Source of the DNA: DATAEE01 sp963725145
GTDB lineage: Bacteria; Acidobacteriota; Vicinamibacteria; Vicinamibacterales; 2-12-FULL-66-21
Direction: 5' to 3'
Assembly (NCBI GenBank): GCA_963725145.1
Contig: CAVRXL010000010.1
Location: forward strand, 496,001-560,000
Length of the DNA stretch: 64,000 nucleotides
Below are positions 8,990 through 16,969 of the stretch, one piece after another. Made by a program: the position numbers and the translations under genes. The notes below the pieces were generated by a model, which worked only from the letters and a program-made list of their open reading frames with translations, was not told where the DNA came from and did not search any database. Every line of letters begins with the position of its first letter. Positions within the stretch are counted from its first letter, which is position 1.

Positions 8990-10872
8990 TCGAACGGCGC
9001 CTGCCGGAAGAGGACCCGTTCGTCGGTGAGGGCTTCCATGAACGCCACGATTGCGTCGATCTCGTCGGAGGTCAGCGCTGGAATCCCGAGCGGCTCGATG
9101 ACCGTGCCGTCGAGATCGTTGATGGGAGCCACGTTTCCGCCGCGGCTGTAAAGCTCCACCACCTCGCGCAGGGTTCGCGCCTCGCCATTGTGGAAGTACG
9201 GCGCCGTGAGGGCGACGTTGCGCAGCGACGGGATCTTGAACGCGCCGTGGACGCCGAAGCCCTTGGTCACGGCCGCGCCGTCGAAGTTGAGGTTGGCGGG
9301 CAGCGGAAAGTCTGGGAAGAGCCGGCGCGTGAACGAGAGCGGACCGAACGCATCGCTGGCGCCGACGCCGAGGTCGTCGCCCGTGGGCCTGACGCCGATG
9401 TTGTTGAACCCCTTGTCGATAATGTTGCCGTCGCGATTGCGGACCGGCCCGTTGACCGCGGCTGCGATGCGGCGCGCGGAAGCGTCCGTCAGCTCGTTCT
9501 GCTCGTGGCAGTTCGAGCAGCGAATGTTCTGGGGCCCGCGGGTGCGGTCGTTGAAGAGGTGCGCGCCGAAGAGGGCAAGCCGACTGATGTGGCTCGGGGT
9601 CATGTTGACCCAGGGGTTCAGGTCCGGGTCGGTCGCCGCAGGGTTCTCGCGGCGGAAGCGGTCCCAGGGAGTATCGTCGGAGACGAGCGTCGCCTGGTAC
9701 AGCTGGACGGCAATCCCGAAGAACAACGAGAAGTTGTACTGGATGAGCGCGTACTCCTCCTCGTCGCAGTTGTGGTCCTCGCACTCCCCGTCGTTCTTGT
9801 TCACGACGGTCCTGGAACCGTCCGCGTTCACGCGGATGAGCCTCCTGGCCTTCCACCACTGCTCATGAAAGGCCGCCTTGATCATCTGGTCATATCTGTA
9901 GAAGAAGAGGCCACGATATGGCCACCTGCTCATCGAGCCCAGCACGCTGTCGGTCCGCGACACGAGCTGCTTGCCCAGCGGACGGACCTTCGCGACCTTC
10001 TTGCCCTGGTTGCGTTTGCCCCTGGCCAACTCTCGTCCGACATCGAGGCGCGTGCGGCCGGGTGCGGCCATCTCGAGATCGCTCACGATGGGAGCCACGG
10101 CCTGCGACGCGAGGCTGGCGTTTTCGAGCTCGACCCGCACCTCGACCGGGTTCACGGGATCGTCGGCGCGAAAGAGCTTCGCGTCAGGATCGCGCCGGCC
10201 CAGGTGGTTGACGCCGTTGAAGACGTTCTCGGCGCGGCCGTCCCAGAACTGGCGGTGGTTGAACACCGCGTTGATCACCGACGGCGTGTTGCGCGGCTCC
10301 ACCCTGCGAGTGTTCGCCGGGCCGACGGCGAAGCCCTGAGGGTCGATCTCATCCCCAGGGTGATGGATGCCCTGTGACGACACGGCGTCGTTGCTGTCGG
10401 CACCCGGATCGAGCGCGCCGCGGACACCCGAAGTGGCGAGCCGGGTCAACGGGAAGTCCGAGGCGGTGAGCTGGTGGTTGGGCCCAGTACCGGTCGAATA
10501 GGTAAGGTCCGCCGAGGGCGCGCGCCTCAAGCCGGGGCTCACCTGGTTCTTCGTTCGCGGATCGGCGCCGGCGCGGAAGTGACAGCTGGCGCACGCCTGC
10601 ACGCCGTCGCTGCCGACCTGCATGTCCCAGAAGAGCGCCTTACCGAGGGCGACCGCCATCACGGGGTCCTTGACGAAGTCGCCAAGGTTCGACGGCACAG
10701 GCACTTGGACCGCTCGCAGGTCGCCAGGCAGGCTTGCCAGGTCGGTGGCCAGCGGAGGGTTGGGGACGCGCGGAATCGTGTCTGGCGGCGCCTGCGCGAG
10801 GAGGGTCGTCACCGCCAGAGTCAATCCGGCACCAGCCACGAACAGGGCACTCATTCTCAAAGTGGACCGCAT
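8818..10872 (-). CDS. Secreted di-haem cytochrome c peroxidase/MauG-family protein
   Basis: The 684-residue protein has a signal peptide ending in LLAQAPP and two c-type haem sites, CASCH (about residue 92) and CSNCH (about residue 450). Between and after them are conserved MauG/CCP features: FWDMQVGSDG before the first haem, NTPSVINAVFNHRQFWDGRAENVF, and ALTAPYFHNGEARTLREVVELY near the C-terminus. Such enzymes reduce peroxides or oxidise protein side chains in the periplasm. This one is longer than a typical 330-residue bacterial CCP because of an insert after the first haem domain. Near the end, DANGDGLADD resembles a calcium-binding dockerin/EF-hand loop. The tail overlaps the end of the convergent sulfatase. 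Confidence 0.88.
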   Translation of the reverse strand: MRSTLRMSALFVAGAGLTLAVTTLLAQAPPDTIPRVPNPPLATDLASLPGDLRAVQVPVPSNLGDFVKDPVMAVALGKALFWDMQVGSDGVQACASCHFRAGADPRTKNQVSPGLRRAPSADLTYSTGTGPNHQLTASDFPLTRLATSGVRGALDPGADSNDAVSSQGIHHPGDEIDPQGFAVGPANTRRVEPRNTPSVINAVFNHRQFWDGRAENVFNGVNHLGRRDPDAKLFRADDPVNPVEVRVELENASLASQAVAPIVSDLEMAAPGRTRLDVGRELARGKRNQGKKVAKVRPLGKQLVSRTDSVLGSMSRWPYRGLFFYRYDQMIKAAFHEQWWKARRLIRVNADGSRTVVNKNDGECEDHNCDEEEYALIQYNFSLFFGIAVQLYQATLVSDDTPWDRFRRENPAATDPDLNPWVNMTPSHISRLALFGAHLFNDRTRGPQNIRCSNCHEQNELTDASARRIAAAVNGPVRNRDGNIIDKGFNNIGVRPTGDDLGVGASDAFGPLSFTRRLFPDFPLPANLNFDGAAVTKGFGVHGAFKIPSLRNVALTAPYFHNGEARTLREVVELYSRGGNVAPINDLDGTVIEPLGIPALTSDEIDAIVAFMEALTDERVLFRQAPFDHPQIFVPNGHPGGSGSTFDANGDGLADDLMVEIPAVGAAGGSPLPGFLVGVFGPKP

Positions 10873-11031
10873 GACGCCTCCTCGAAAGACGTTTTGAGAG
10901 CGGGCCGGGGCCGTCCTGAATGAATACGTCCGAGACGGCCGTCATGGAAGATAACGAGTTTCGTCACCGACTTGGAACAGCGACCCGCGTCCTTTCCTCG
11001 ATCCCGCGTGAGCGCTCGGGCGTGTCGGGCT

Positions 11032-11820
11032 CTAGCCCCGGCCGATGAATGGCATCTTGGTGGCCATCACCGTGAGGAACTGCACGTTGGCATCCAGCGG
11101 AAGACTCGCCATGTAGATCACCGCTCGTACGACGTGCGCGACGTCCAGGAGCGGCTCGGCCAGCGTGTCGCCGCTGGCCTGCACAACACCCGTGGAAAAC
11201 GTCGCCGTCATGTCCGTGGCGGCATTCCCGATGTCGATCTGGCCGCACGCGATGTCGAAGCGGCGGCCGTCGAGCGCGGTCGATTTGGTGAGGCCGGTGA
11301 TCGCATGCTTGGTCGCGGTGTAGGGCGCGGAATGCGGACGAGGTGAAACGGCCGAAATGGAACCGTTGTTGATGATGCGGCCACCCCTCGGCTGCTGATC
11401 CTTCATGAGCAGGAATGCCTGCTGCGTGCACAGAAACGCGCCGGTCAGGTTGACGTCCACGACCGACTTCCACTGCTCGACGGTCAGATCCTCCAGCGGA
11501 ACGTTCCGCGTGTTGGTGCCGGCGTTGTTGAACAGGAGATCGAGCCGTCCGCAGGCATCACGCGTCGCGGAGAACAACGCGCGCACGGAGGCTGAATCGC
11601 TGACGTCGGTCGGCACGGCGAGCGCGCGCGTCCCGTTCGGACCCGCATCCTTGATCGTCTGCTCGAGCAGCGCCGCGCGCCGGCCGGCGAGGACTACGGA
11701 GTACCCCTCGTCGAGGAGGCCGAGCGCCACGGCCCTGCCGATCCCCGTCCCAGCCCCGGTTACAATCGCGACCTTCGCATGTGAAGCAGCCCTAAAGGGT
11801 TGCGCTACGTGATTGGTCAC
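11032..11820 (-). CDS. Short-chain dehydrogenase/reductase (SDR)
   Basis: This classical SDR has the cofactor motif TGAGTGIG, an RR pair after beta-2 (LAGRRAAL) that favours NADP, NNAG in beta-4, a serine in SISAVSP, and the catalytic YTATK pair. It would oxidise or reduce an alcohol/ketone with NAD(P); the substrate cannot be told. The only in-frame start is a GTG at 11820. It lies inside a palindrome, and the first dozen codons (VAQPFRAA text) are made from a REP-like element, so the N-terminus may have been rebuilt by insertion. It is divergent from the erythronate-dehydrogenase-like gene, with only 14 bp between the starts. Confidence 0.88.
   Translation of the reverse strand: MTNHVAQPFRAASHAKVAIVTGAGTGIGRAVALGLLDEGYSVVLAGRRAALLEQTIKDAGPNGTRALAVPTDVSDSASVRALFSATRDACGRLDLLFNNAGTNTRNVPLEDLTVEQWKSVVDVNLTGAFLCTQQAFLLMKDQQPRGGRIINNGSISAVSPRPHSAPYTATKHAITGLTKSTALDGRRFDIACGQIDIGNAATDMTATFSTGVVQASGDTLAEPLLDVAHVVRAVIYMASLPLDANVQFLTVMATKMPFIGRG
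11785..11802. repeat. REP-like palindrome GCAGCCCT-AA-AGGGTTGC
   Basis: The 18-nt stem has eight paired positions (one G-T wobble) around a 2-nt centre. It shares the CCCT-NN-AGGG core with the palindromes flanking the apbE gene. It is read as AQPFRAA in the SDR frame. I recall this peptide as a frequent artefact of a dispersed repeat in Acidobacteria genomes. Confidence 0.5.
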
Positions 11821-11827
11821 GTGCGCA
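11801..11827. promoter_or_regulatory. Candidate operator in the SDR / denD divergent promoter
   Basis: A perfect inverted repeat ACGTGA-TTGG-TCACGT (11807-11822) is extended outward by TGCGC and GCGCA with one unpaired base, giving a 27-nt imperfect palindrome. It lies between the two divergent starts and covers the SDR start codon. A dimeric regulator acting on both genes is an inference; no regulator gene is adjacent. Confidence 0.45.
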
Positions 11828-11834
11828 ACGTAAC

Positions 11835-12797
11835 ATGACGGCGGGCATGAAGGTACTGGTCACCGGAGCCGCGGGGTTTCTCGGCAGGCGTCTGGGCGAA
11901 GCTCTCCTTGCAGGTCCGGAAGGCTTGCGAAGCGTGTCGCGCCTCGTCGCGGTCGATACCGTCGCCTGCGCGCTGGACGACCCGCGAGTCGACTGCAGAA
12001 CCGGCTCGATCACCGACGGCGACTTCGTCCGGTCAATCGTCGACGCCGACGTCGACGTGGTCTATCACCTGGCGGCGGTGCTGAGCGGGCAGTCGGAAGC
12101 GGAGTTCGATCTCGGCATGCGGGTCAACGTCGACGGAACGCGGAGCCTGCTCGAGGCGTGTCGCCGCGTGAAAACCCCGCCGCGCTTCATCTTCACGAGT
12201 ACTGTGGCCGTGTTCGGCGGGCCGCTGCCGGCGGTCGTGCCGGACGATGCGCCGGTCGTGCCGGAGTCGTCTTACGGAGCCGCGAAAGCCATCGCCGAGC
12301 TTTTCGTAGCCGACTACTCGCGGAAGGGATTCATTGACGGGATCGCGTGCCGGCTGCCGACCGTGGCGATCCGCCCCGGGAAGCCGAACTCGGCGATGTC
12401 CTCGTTCGTCAGCGGCATCATCCGCGAGCCGCTTGCCGGAGTCGACAGCGTCTGTCCCGTGCCGCTCGACACGCGCTTGTGGATTTGCTCGCCCGACGTG
12501 CTGACGGACAACCTCGTGCACGCCGGCCGGCTCGACACAGCCGCACTGGGCAACCGACGCTCGTTAAACCTTCCAGGATTGTCGGTGACTGCCGCCGAGA
12601 TGTTAGCCAGCCTCGAACGGCTGGGCGGCGCCGAGGCGCGGGCGCGCGTTCGCTGTGAGCCCGACGCCGACATCATGCGCATCGTGTGCACCTGGCCGGG
12701 CGCCTTCGACGTCAGCCGCGCGATCGGTCTCGGGTTCGGCGCGGATCGCGACGTCGATGCCATCGTGCGTCAGTTCATGGCCGGGCGAGCGCGGTAG
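11835..12797 (+). CDS. denD: NAD-dependent epimerase/dehydratase family, D-erythronate dehydrogenase-like
   Basis: The 320-residue extended SDR starts MKVLVTGAAGFLGRRL (Rossmann TGxxGFLG). It contains HLAAVLSGQSEAEFDLGMRVN, SVAVFGG-type text (STVAVFGGPLPAV), the YGAAK catalytic pair and the stretch RLPTVAIRPGKPN with SSFVSGIIREPL. This combination is characteristic of DenD, which oxidises D-erythronate at C2 with NAD in tetronate catabolism. The other pathway genes (denA/denK-type isomerase and kinase) are not in the window, so the substrate stays provisional. A second in-frame ATG (11847) sits immediately before the first beta-strand and may be the true start. Divergent from the SDR gene. 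Confidence 0.75.
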   Translation: MTAGMKVLVTGAAGFLGRRLGEALLAGPEGLRSVSRLVAVDTVACALDDPRVDCRTGSITDGDFVRSIVDADVDVVYHLAAVLSGQSEAEFDLGMRVNVDGTRSLLEACRRVKTPPRFIFTSTVAVFGGPLPAVVPDDAPVVPESSYGAAKAIAELFVADYSRKGFIDGIACRLPTVAIRPGKPNSAMSSFVSGIIREPLAGVDSVCPVPLDTRLWICSPDVLTDNLVHAGRLDTAALGNRRSLNLPGLSVTAAEMLASLERLGGAEARARVRCEPDADIMRIVCTWPGAFDVSRAIGLGFGADRDVDAIVRQFMAGRAR

Positions 12798-12821
12798 CAG
12801 CCGAGGCAAGCATCCGCGAAG

Positions 12822-13142
12822 TCAGTTTTCTGTGTCGGTGGACGATGAGCCTCCCTGTTTTGAACTTCGTCCCCAAAACCACCCCAGGACGCCGACAGCC
12901 GTAAGTCCGAGCGCTGCTCTTTTCAGCAGCCGCCCCGCCTCTGAGGGAGTCGGTTGCTCCGTGGTGAGGCGCCTGTACGTTTCTACTTCTGGGGAGCTCG
13001 CCGGTCGCGGCCGCGTACGTCGTTCAGGGGCGGGGATCCACCGAGTGATGTACGTGAAGGTCTCCGAAGCGCAGATTGGACACTGTTCCCCGGCGTGTAA
13101 CTCTTCGCAATCGTGGCAAAGCCGAGCGGTTCGGAGTTGCAT
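12822..13142 (-). CDS. Small zinc-ribbon membrane-associated protein
   Basis: This 106-residue protein begins with a compact zinc ribbon: CHDCEE and, ten residues on, CPICASETF, with ITRWIPAPERR after it. A linker and a C-terminal hydrophobic helix (LLKRAALGLTAVGVLGWFWG) follow, with a polar tail. The four cysteines are well placed to hold one zinc ion. No function is recognised. It is divergent from the small membrane protein at 13180, with a 37-bp shared upstream region, and its end faces the denD-like gene. Confidence 0.7.
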   Translation of the reverse strand: MQLRTARLCHDCEELHAGEQCPICASETFTYITRWIPAPERRTRPRPASSPEVETYRRLTTEQPTPSEAGRLLKRAALGLTAVGVLGWFWGRSSKQGGSSSTDTEN

Positions 13143-13179
13143 TGTTCAGTGTAGATCGTAGGCCTATATTAAGGACGCC

Positions 13180-13440
13180 ATGAGCCCCTTTCGCTTCGGT
13201 CTCTACCTGGTGCTGGGGATGATTTTCGTGGTCCTTGGTGTCTGGCGTTTTTCAGAGAGCAGAACGGTCTCCGGGCTGAGGCACGTGGGTCTGTTGCTCG
13301 GCATCGCCATTCTCGCCATCCTGGCTGGATCACAGCTTGGACTCGTTTCTCTCGAGGGCGTAGAGAAGTGCCTGGATGAGACGAGGAGCCGCAGGAGCAA
13401 ACTCATTGTTTGCCTCTTTCACGTCCGGCGTGCGCCTTGA
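13180..13440 (+). CDS. Small two-helix membrane protein of unknown function
   Basis: The 86-residue product has two hydrophobic segments (about residues 6-24 and 37-55) followed by a basic C-terminal tail. An AAGGA-type ribosome site lies about 5 nt before the ATG. No family is recognised. Length, start signal and codon pattern support a real gene, though the tail (RSRRSKLIVCLFHVRRAP) looks unusual and may be an altered C-terminus. Confidence 0.5.
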   Translation: MSPFRFGLYLVLGMIFVVLGVWRFSESRTVSGLRHVGLLLGIAILAILAGSQLGLVSLEGVEKCLDETRSRRSKLIVCLFHVRRAP

Positions 13441-13482
13441 CCCCTGCGGATCAGCTCCGATTATTCCTCCTACAATTGAGGC

Positions 13483-13971
13483 ATGGCCGGCCACGAGTGC
13501 TACCACTGCAAGCAGTGGGTCGACGCGGGCGAAGAGCACGATTGCTGGACGACGACCGAAGCCGCCCTCACCCGGGACCTCTCGGAGGACCTGCGGGACG
13601 CCTGGGAGCGGCTCCGCGAGACCGCCGTCTCCTTCGGCGACCAACGGATCTACGCGTCGCACAAGTCGATCATGTTCTCGCGCAAGTCCTGCTACTTCTT
13701 CGTGCGGCCGAAGAAGAGCCACCTCGATGTATGCGTGTTCCTCGGGCGCGCGGTCAAGTCTCCTAAGATCCGTCGCGTCGATCGGGCGTCGAAGTCCAAG
13801 GTCGTTCACTTCATCCATGTCCGCCACCGTGATGAGGTCGAAGCGCCGATGACCGACTGGCTTCGGGAAGCGTACGAATTCTCTGTCGGGCCGGCCGCAA
13901 CCACCTCCGCCAGGGCCGGCAAGAAGCCGGCGCGCAAGAGCGGCGCCGCGCGGAAGTCGAAGCGGCGGTAG
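13483..13971 (+). CDS. DUF5655 domain-containing protein
   Basis: The 162-residue protein starts with a cysteine/histidine cluster (HECYHCKQWV, then EEHDCW) and continues into a DUF5655-like domain with SIMFSRKSCYFFVRPKKSHLD and VCVFLGR, then HVRHRDEVEAPMTDWLREAY. It ends in a Lys/Arg/Ala-rich tail that could contact nucleic acid. The function is unknown; DUF5655 domains often accompany DNA-related or DUF4287 proteins. Its stop codon overlaps the GTG start of the histidine phosphatase, so the two are one transcription unit. A decayed copy of this same pair lies at 15741-15905. Confidence 0.75.
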   Translation: MAGHECYHCKQWVDAGEEHDCWTTTEAALTRDLSEDLRDAWERLRETAVSFGDQRIYASHKSIMFSRKSCYFFVRPKKSHLDVCVFLGRAVKSPKIRRVDRASKSKVVHFIHVRHRDEVEAPMTDWLREAYEFSVGPAATTSARAGKKPARKSGAARKSKRR

Positions 13972-14535
13972 TGGACCGCGATTCGGATCTCGTCCTGATC
14001 TTCGAAACCCACGCGACGAGCCTTGACAATGAGGCCGGGCTGGCCTCGGGCTGGTTCGACGTTGCGCTTTCGCCGACTGGTGAAGAGCAGGCGCGTGCCC
14101 TGGGCGTGCGGCGTCGAGACGATGACCTCGCGGCCGTGTTCTGCTCCGACCTTTCACGATCATTTCGCACGACCGAAATCGCGTTCCGCGACCGTGATGT
14201 CCCAATCGTGCGCGACGCGCGTCTCCGTGAGTGCAACTACGGAGCGCTGACCAGACGGCCGGTGTTGGAAATCGAGCAAAGCCGCCCACATCGACACCCC
14301 GTTTCCAGACGGGGAGAGCTATCACCAGGTCGTAGATCGCGTCTCCGCGTGGCTCTCGGAGGCCACAAGTGCGTTTGCCGGGCGCACGATACTCGTCATC
14401 GGCCATCGGGCGACTTTCTACGCGCTGGAACATCTGGTCGGGAAGATCCCTCTGCGTGAGGCGGTGATCTCGCCGTGGCGGTGGCAGCCTGGCTGGACCT
14501 ATCGCGTTGCGGAGCTTCCCCCGCCGAAGCTTTAG
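13971..14535 (+). CDS. Histidine phosphatase family protein, frameshifted
   Basis: The N-terminal half reads LIFETHATSLDNEAGLASGWFD and then LSPTGEEQARALG, with FCSDLSRSFRTTEIAF and RLRECNYG. This is the layout of phosphoglycerate-mutase-like phosphatases whose first catalytic motif is ETH instead of RHG. After about 14270 the family text resumes one frame over: AAHIDTPFPDGESYHQVVDRVSAWL, then ILVIGHRATFYALEHLVG with the second catalytic His, and it ends at TAG 14533-14535. A single-base indel near GAGCAAAGCC explains the break. The start is a GTG overlapping the stop of the DUF5655 gene. Substrates in this subfamily are not known. Confidence 0.78.
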
Positions 14536-14577
14536 CGGAGGCGGAGCTTGCCCGCCGAAGCTTCAGCGGAGGCGGGC
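14521..14577. terminator. Tandem REP-like palindromes between convergent genes
   Basis: There are two adjacent copies of the same hairpin. Copy 1 (14521-14544) pairs CCGCC with GGCGG. Copy 2 (14550-14577) pairs GCCCGCC with GGCGGGC. Both have the centre GAAGCTT(T/C)AGCGGA. They contain the stop codon of the histidine phosphatase and abut the stop of the NIPSNAP gene, so they could end transcription from both sides. There is no U-tract. They may equally be REP-type dispersed elements. Confidence 0.55.
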
Positions 14578-14894
14578 TAACGCCAGTCGCCCAGACCGTT
14601 TTCCGCTTCGACCAGCACGACGTCGTATTTTTCGAGCATCGGCATGAGCTTGTGTTCCAGCTCGCGCTTCCAGAGGACACCTTCGTAGAACCGCTCTTTC
14701 ATCGGGTCCCGGCTCTGGAGGTCTGGAAAGCCTCTCATGAAGAAGAAGGTGTCGGGATCCTCTATTGAAAGAAACGGACCGAGGATCTTCATCCCGATTT
14801 CCTGATGCGCCGGGACGCTCTTCGATTCGAAGATCTCGAGGAACTCGGCCCGCTTTCCGGGCTTCAGCTTGTAGGTTCGCATTTCGATGATCAC
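14577..14894 (-). CDS. NIPSNAP family protein
   Basis: From the GTG at 14894 the protein (about 105 residues) reads VIIEMRTYKLKPGKRAEFLEIFESKSVPAHQEIGM at its start, split here as IIEMRTYKLKPGKRAEF and the helix that follows. It ends with KLMPMLEKYDVVLVEA. The EMRTY-K-L-KPG opening, IGPF-like LGPFLS and the YEGVLWKRELEHKLMP segment are typical of NIPSNAP, a dimeric alpha-beta-barrel fold with no settled bacterial function. The frame is open for another 50 codons upstream, but that extension is low-complexity and contains no family text, so the GTG is preferred. It faces the histidine phosphatase. Confidence 0.82.
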   Translation of the reverse strand: MIIEMRTYKLKPGKRAEFLEIFESKSVPAHQEIGMKILGPFLSIEDPDTFFFMRGFPDLQSRDPMKERFYEGVLWKRELEHKLMPMLEKYDVVLVEAENGLGDWR

Positions 14895-15023
14895 CAGGCC
14901 GCCCCCGTTTGAATGTTTCCACGCCGGCCCGGTGCAGGCAACAAATCCTACCTGGCAGCTCGGCAGTGCCGCCGGCAGCGCGGCGTCGACGCGATCAGGT
15001 GGGAAGATCGAGGCGAGCTGGTT

Positions 15024-15082
15024 CACGGAGGCAAGGGAGGACACGGAGAGGGATCACCACGGAGACACGGAGAACACGGAGC
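15024..15082. repeat. CACGGAG-type low-complexity intergenic repeat
   Basis: The motif ACGGAG recurs five times in about 60 bases (CACGGAGGCAAGGGAGG, ACACGGAGAGG, CCACGGAGACACGGAG, AACACGGAG). I recall near-identical strings as dispersed intergenic repeats in Acidobacteria and other soil genomes, often mispredicted as TTEDTE-type proteins. It lies in the 249-bp gap between the NIPSNAP gene and the PEP-CTERM gene; nothing else is seen in that gap. Confidence 0.5.
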
Positions 15083-15143
15083 CGAAACCTAGGTCTTCTC
15101 CGTTGCCTCCCTGTCTCCCGTACACTGCGGGGTACGAGTCGTG

Positions 15144-15692
15144 TCAGACGGGGCGCTTCCCGCGCCGCCGCGCTCTCGCCAGTAGCGCGAGCCCGCTGCC
15201 TACCAGGAGGAGTGATGCCGGTTCAGGGACGGGGCTGGCGAACTCTGCTGTTCGCGCGTCGCCATCCGTGTCGATGAACGAAACCGAGAACGGTATGCCG
15301 CCGGTGGGAATGATGACATCGAACGCCAGCAGATTCATCCTTGTGTCGTCAGTAAACATCGGTACCTGATTCACGAACATAGGGTCGGGCGATGGCGGGA
15401 AGGATCCGGTAAGCTGCGTGAGTCCGTCGCGGGCGCGAAGGCCGATCGTGTGTCTCCAACCGCTTGACACAGGAACAACGGCCCAGAGGAAGTTGATGAA
15501 TTCCTGGTTGAGGAACGGCGTGAAATCGACGGTACGCTCACCGATGGTGACGACCGGGTGCACGCTCAGATCGACGCTGACGGGGGAGTCAAGCGGCAGG
15601 GGAAACACAATCGGATCTGCCACCGCCTTGTGTGTAGGAAGTAGGAAAAGTACGAACAATAGAGGGGCAATCTTTTCCACTGTACACCTCAT
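15144..15692 (-). CDS. PEP-CTERM sorting-signal exoprotein
   Basis: The 182-residue protein has a signal peptide (hydrophobic LLFVLFLLP, cleaved near AVADP), a beta-rich body, and a classic PEP-CTERM tail: VPEPASLLLVGSGLALLARARRRGK, that is VPEP, a membrane helix and a basic end. Such proteins are processed by exosortase and moved to the outer surface, often alongside exopolysaccharide production. Exosortase is not in this window. The body shows no recognised domain. The tail is the main evidence, and it is strong. Confidence 0.85.
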   Translation of the reverse strand: MRCTVEKIAPLLFVLFLLPTHKAVADPIVFPLPLDSPVSVDLSVHPVVTIGERTVDFTPFLNQEFINFLWAVVPVSSGWRHTIGLRARDGLTQLTGSFPPSPDPMFVNQVPMFTDDTRMNLLAFDVIIPTGGIPFSVSFIDTDGDARTAEFASPVPEPASLLLVGSGLALLARARRRGKRPV

Positions 15693-15740
15693 CGCAGATC
15701 TTTTCAGGACCGTGGTGCAATAGCGGGTCCACCATCATTT

Positions 15741-15905
15741 GGCATGGATCGACGCGTCGACGAAATCGATTCTGTTCTCGCACAGGTCCTGCTCCTTTTC
15801 GTACGGCCGAGGTCGGGAAGCGCCCAAGGCCGCCTGGACAATGAAGTCCGGCTGGCCACGGGCTGGTTCCATAGAGGGTTGTCGGCGCAGCCGCCCACAT
15901 CGACG
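15741..15905 (+). pseudogene. Decayed remnant of a second DUF5655-histidine phosphatase gene pair
   Basis: Bases 15746-15812 align with the DUF5655 gene at 13645-13715: the shared text includes GACGCGTCG or its close match, TGTTCTCGC, GTCCTGCT and CGGCCGA, with one missing base. Further on, 15837-15872 (GACAATGAAGTCCGGCTGGC, then CGGGCTGGTTC) matches the phosphatase at 14027-14062, encoding LDNE...L-A-[ST]GWF. Finally GCCGCCCACATCGAC (about 15890-15904) matches the AAHID segment of the phosphatase near 14283. The three pieces are in the same order as in the intact pair but with large deletions and broken frames. No protein is expected. Confidence 0.65.
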
Positions 15906-15918
15906 AGCGCCGACGCGA

Positions 15919-16962
15919 TCAGGCGCGGGAGATTCCTGTGAGCGCGCGGCGCGGATTGTCGACGAGCAGCCGGCGAACCTCGCCGTCGGAGAATCCGGCG
16001 CGGGACAGCGCCGGGACAAACGAGAGAAAGAGGGTGTCGTACGGCCGGAACCGGCCGCCGGCCGGCTCGCCGACGTGGTACCAGCCGGCGTCGTGCGATA
16101 CGAGCACGCGATCGAGGAGGCCGGCCTCTTTCATCTGTCGCACGAGCTTCACGTGAAGGTCCACGCTCGACGGACCGACGCCGTCGAACTCGACCCAGGC
16201 GCCTCGCCGCGCGGCCCGGACGTGAAACGCCTCGTCGCGTTCCGACTGCGCGTGCACCCAGATGAACGACGCGGCCGCCACTCCCGCGGCTTCGAGCAGA
16301 TCCAGCTCGGCCATCGCGGCAGCGCCCGACCCGGTATGGGAGGCAATCGGGAGACGCGTCTTCAGCGTCGCGAGGGCTGCTGCGCCGACGAGCTTCGCGT
16401 CGATCGCCGACAACGGCGCGCCATCGACTCCAATCTTCATGAACCCCGGCCTCATCGAGGTTCCGTCCAGGCCCTCGCTGGCCTCTCGAATCCAGCGCGC
16501 AGCCAGTTGCTCGGCCGTTTCGGTGAAGGCGAACGCCGGCACGTGCTTGTCGTTCGCCGCGCCGTAGAGACCGGTGTTCGTGACGATGCGCAGGCCCGAT
16601 GCCTCGGACAATCGCTTCAGCAGCCGCGGATCGCGCCCGAGGTAGGCAGGCGTGCACTCGACGAGCGTTTCGCATCCGAGCTTTCGCACCTGCTGTAAAT
16701 GCGGCAGCGCCACCTTGAAGACCGCATCCGCGTCGTACCGAGACCGACTCACGTCGGCGGCGCCGATGAAGTCCACGAGCACGTGTTCGTGCATCAGCGT
16801 GACGCCGAGCGATTCCGGGCGCACGGGACCCGTCACGGTCTGGACATGGCTCCCAGGGGTCTCCGTCCCAGTCGACGCGCTCCGGCTCGGGCGCTGGCGC
16901 GCCGCCGGCAGGGCGGCAAGCATGCCTGCCAGCCACGCACGCCGGGTCATGGTCATCGACAT
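15919..16962 (-). CDS. Phosphotriesterase-family metal-dependent hydrolase
   Basis: A Tat-like signal (TRRAWLAGMLAALPAA) precedes a TIM-barrel amidohydrolase of the phosphotriesterase family. The metal ligands are visible as LMHEHVLVD (HxH on strand 1), FMKIGVDG (bridging Lys), IASHTGSG (His), WVHAQSE (His) and VLVSHDAGWY (Asp). Members hydrolyse phosphotriesters, lactones or acyl esters. A lactonase-type activity is plausible, but the substrate is unknown. The product is exported if the signal is real. It lies 7 bp downstream of the winged-helix gene end on the same strand, so the two may be co-transcribed. Confidence 0.87.
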   Translation of the reverse strand: MSMTMTRRAWLAGMLAALPAARQRPSRSASTGTETPGSHVQTVTGPVRPESLGVTLMHEHVLVDFIGAADVSRSRYDADAVFKVALPHLQQVRKLGCETLVECTPAYLGRDPRLLKRLSEASGLRIVTNTGLYGAANDKHVPAFAFTETAEQLAARWIREASEGLDGTSMRPGFMKIGVDGAPLSAIDAKLVGAAALATLKTRLPIASHTGSGAAAMAELDLLEAAGVAAASFIWVHAQSERDEAFHVRAARRGAWVEFDGVGPSSVDLHVKLVRQMKEAGLLDRVLVSHDAGWYHVGEPAGGRFRPYDTLFLSFVPALSRAGFSDGEVRRLLVDNPRRALTGISRA

Positions 16963-16969
16963 ACGGACT

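Noticed and set aside
7337..9859. An 840-codon open frame on the minus strand opposite a sulfatase and inside the cytochrome region
   Set aside because: It is a composite shadow rich in Arg/Gly/Pro; the real genes in other frames show catalytic and haem motifs.
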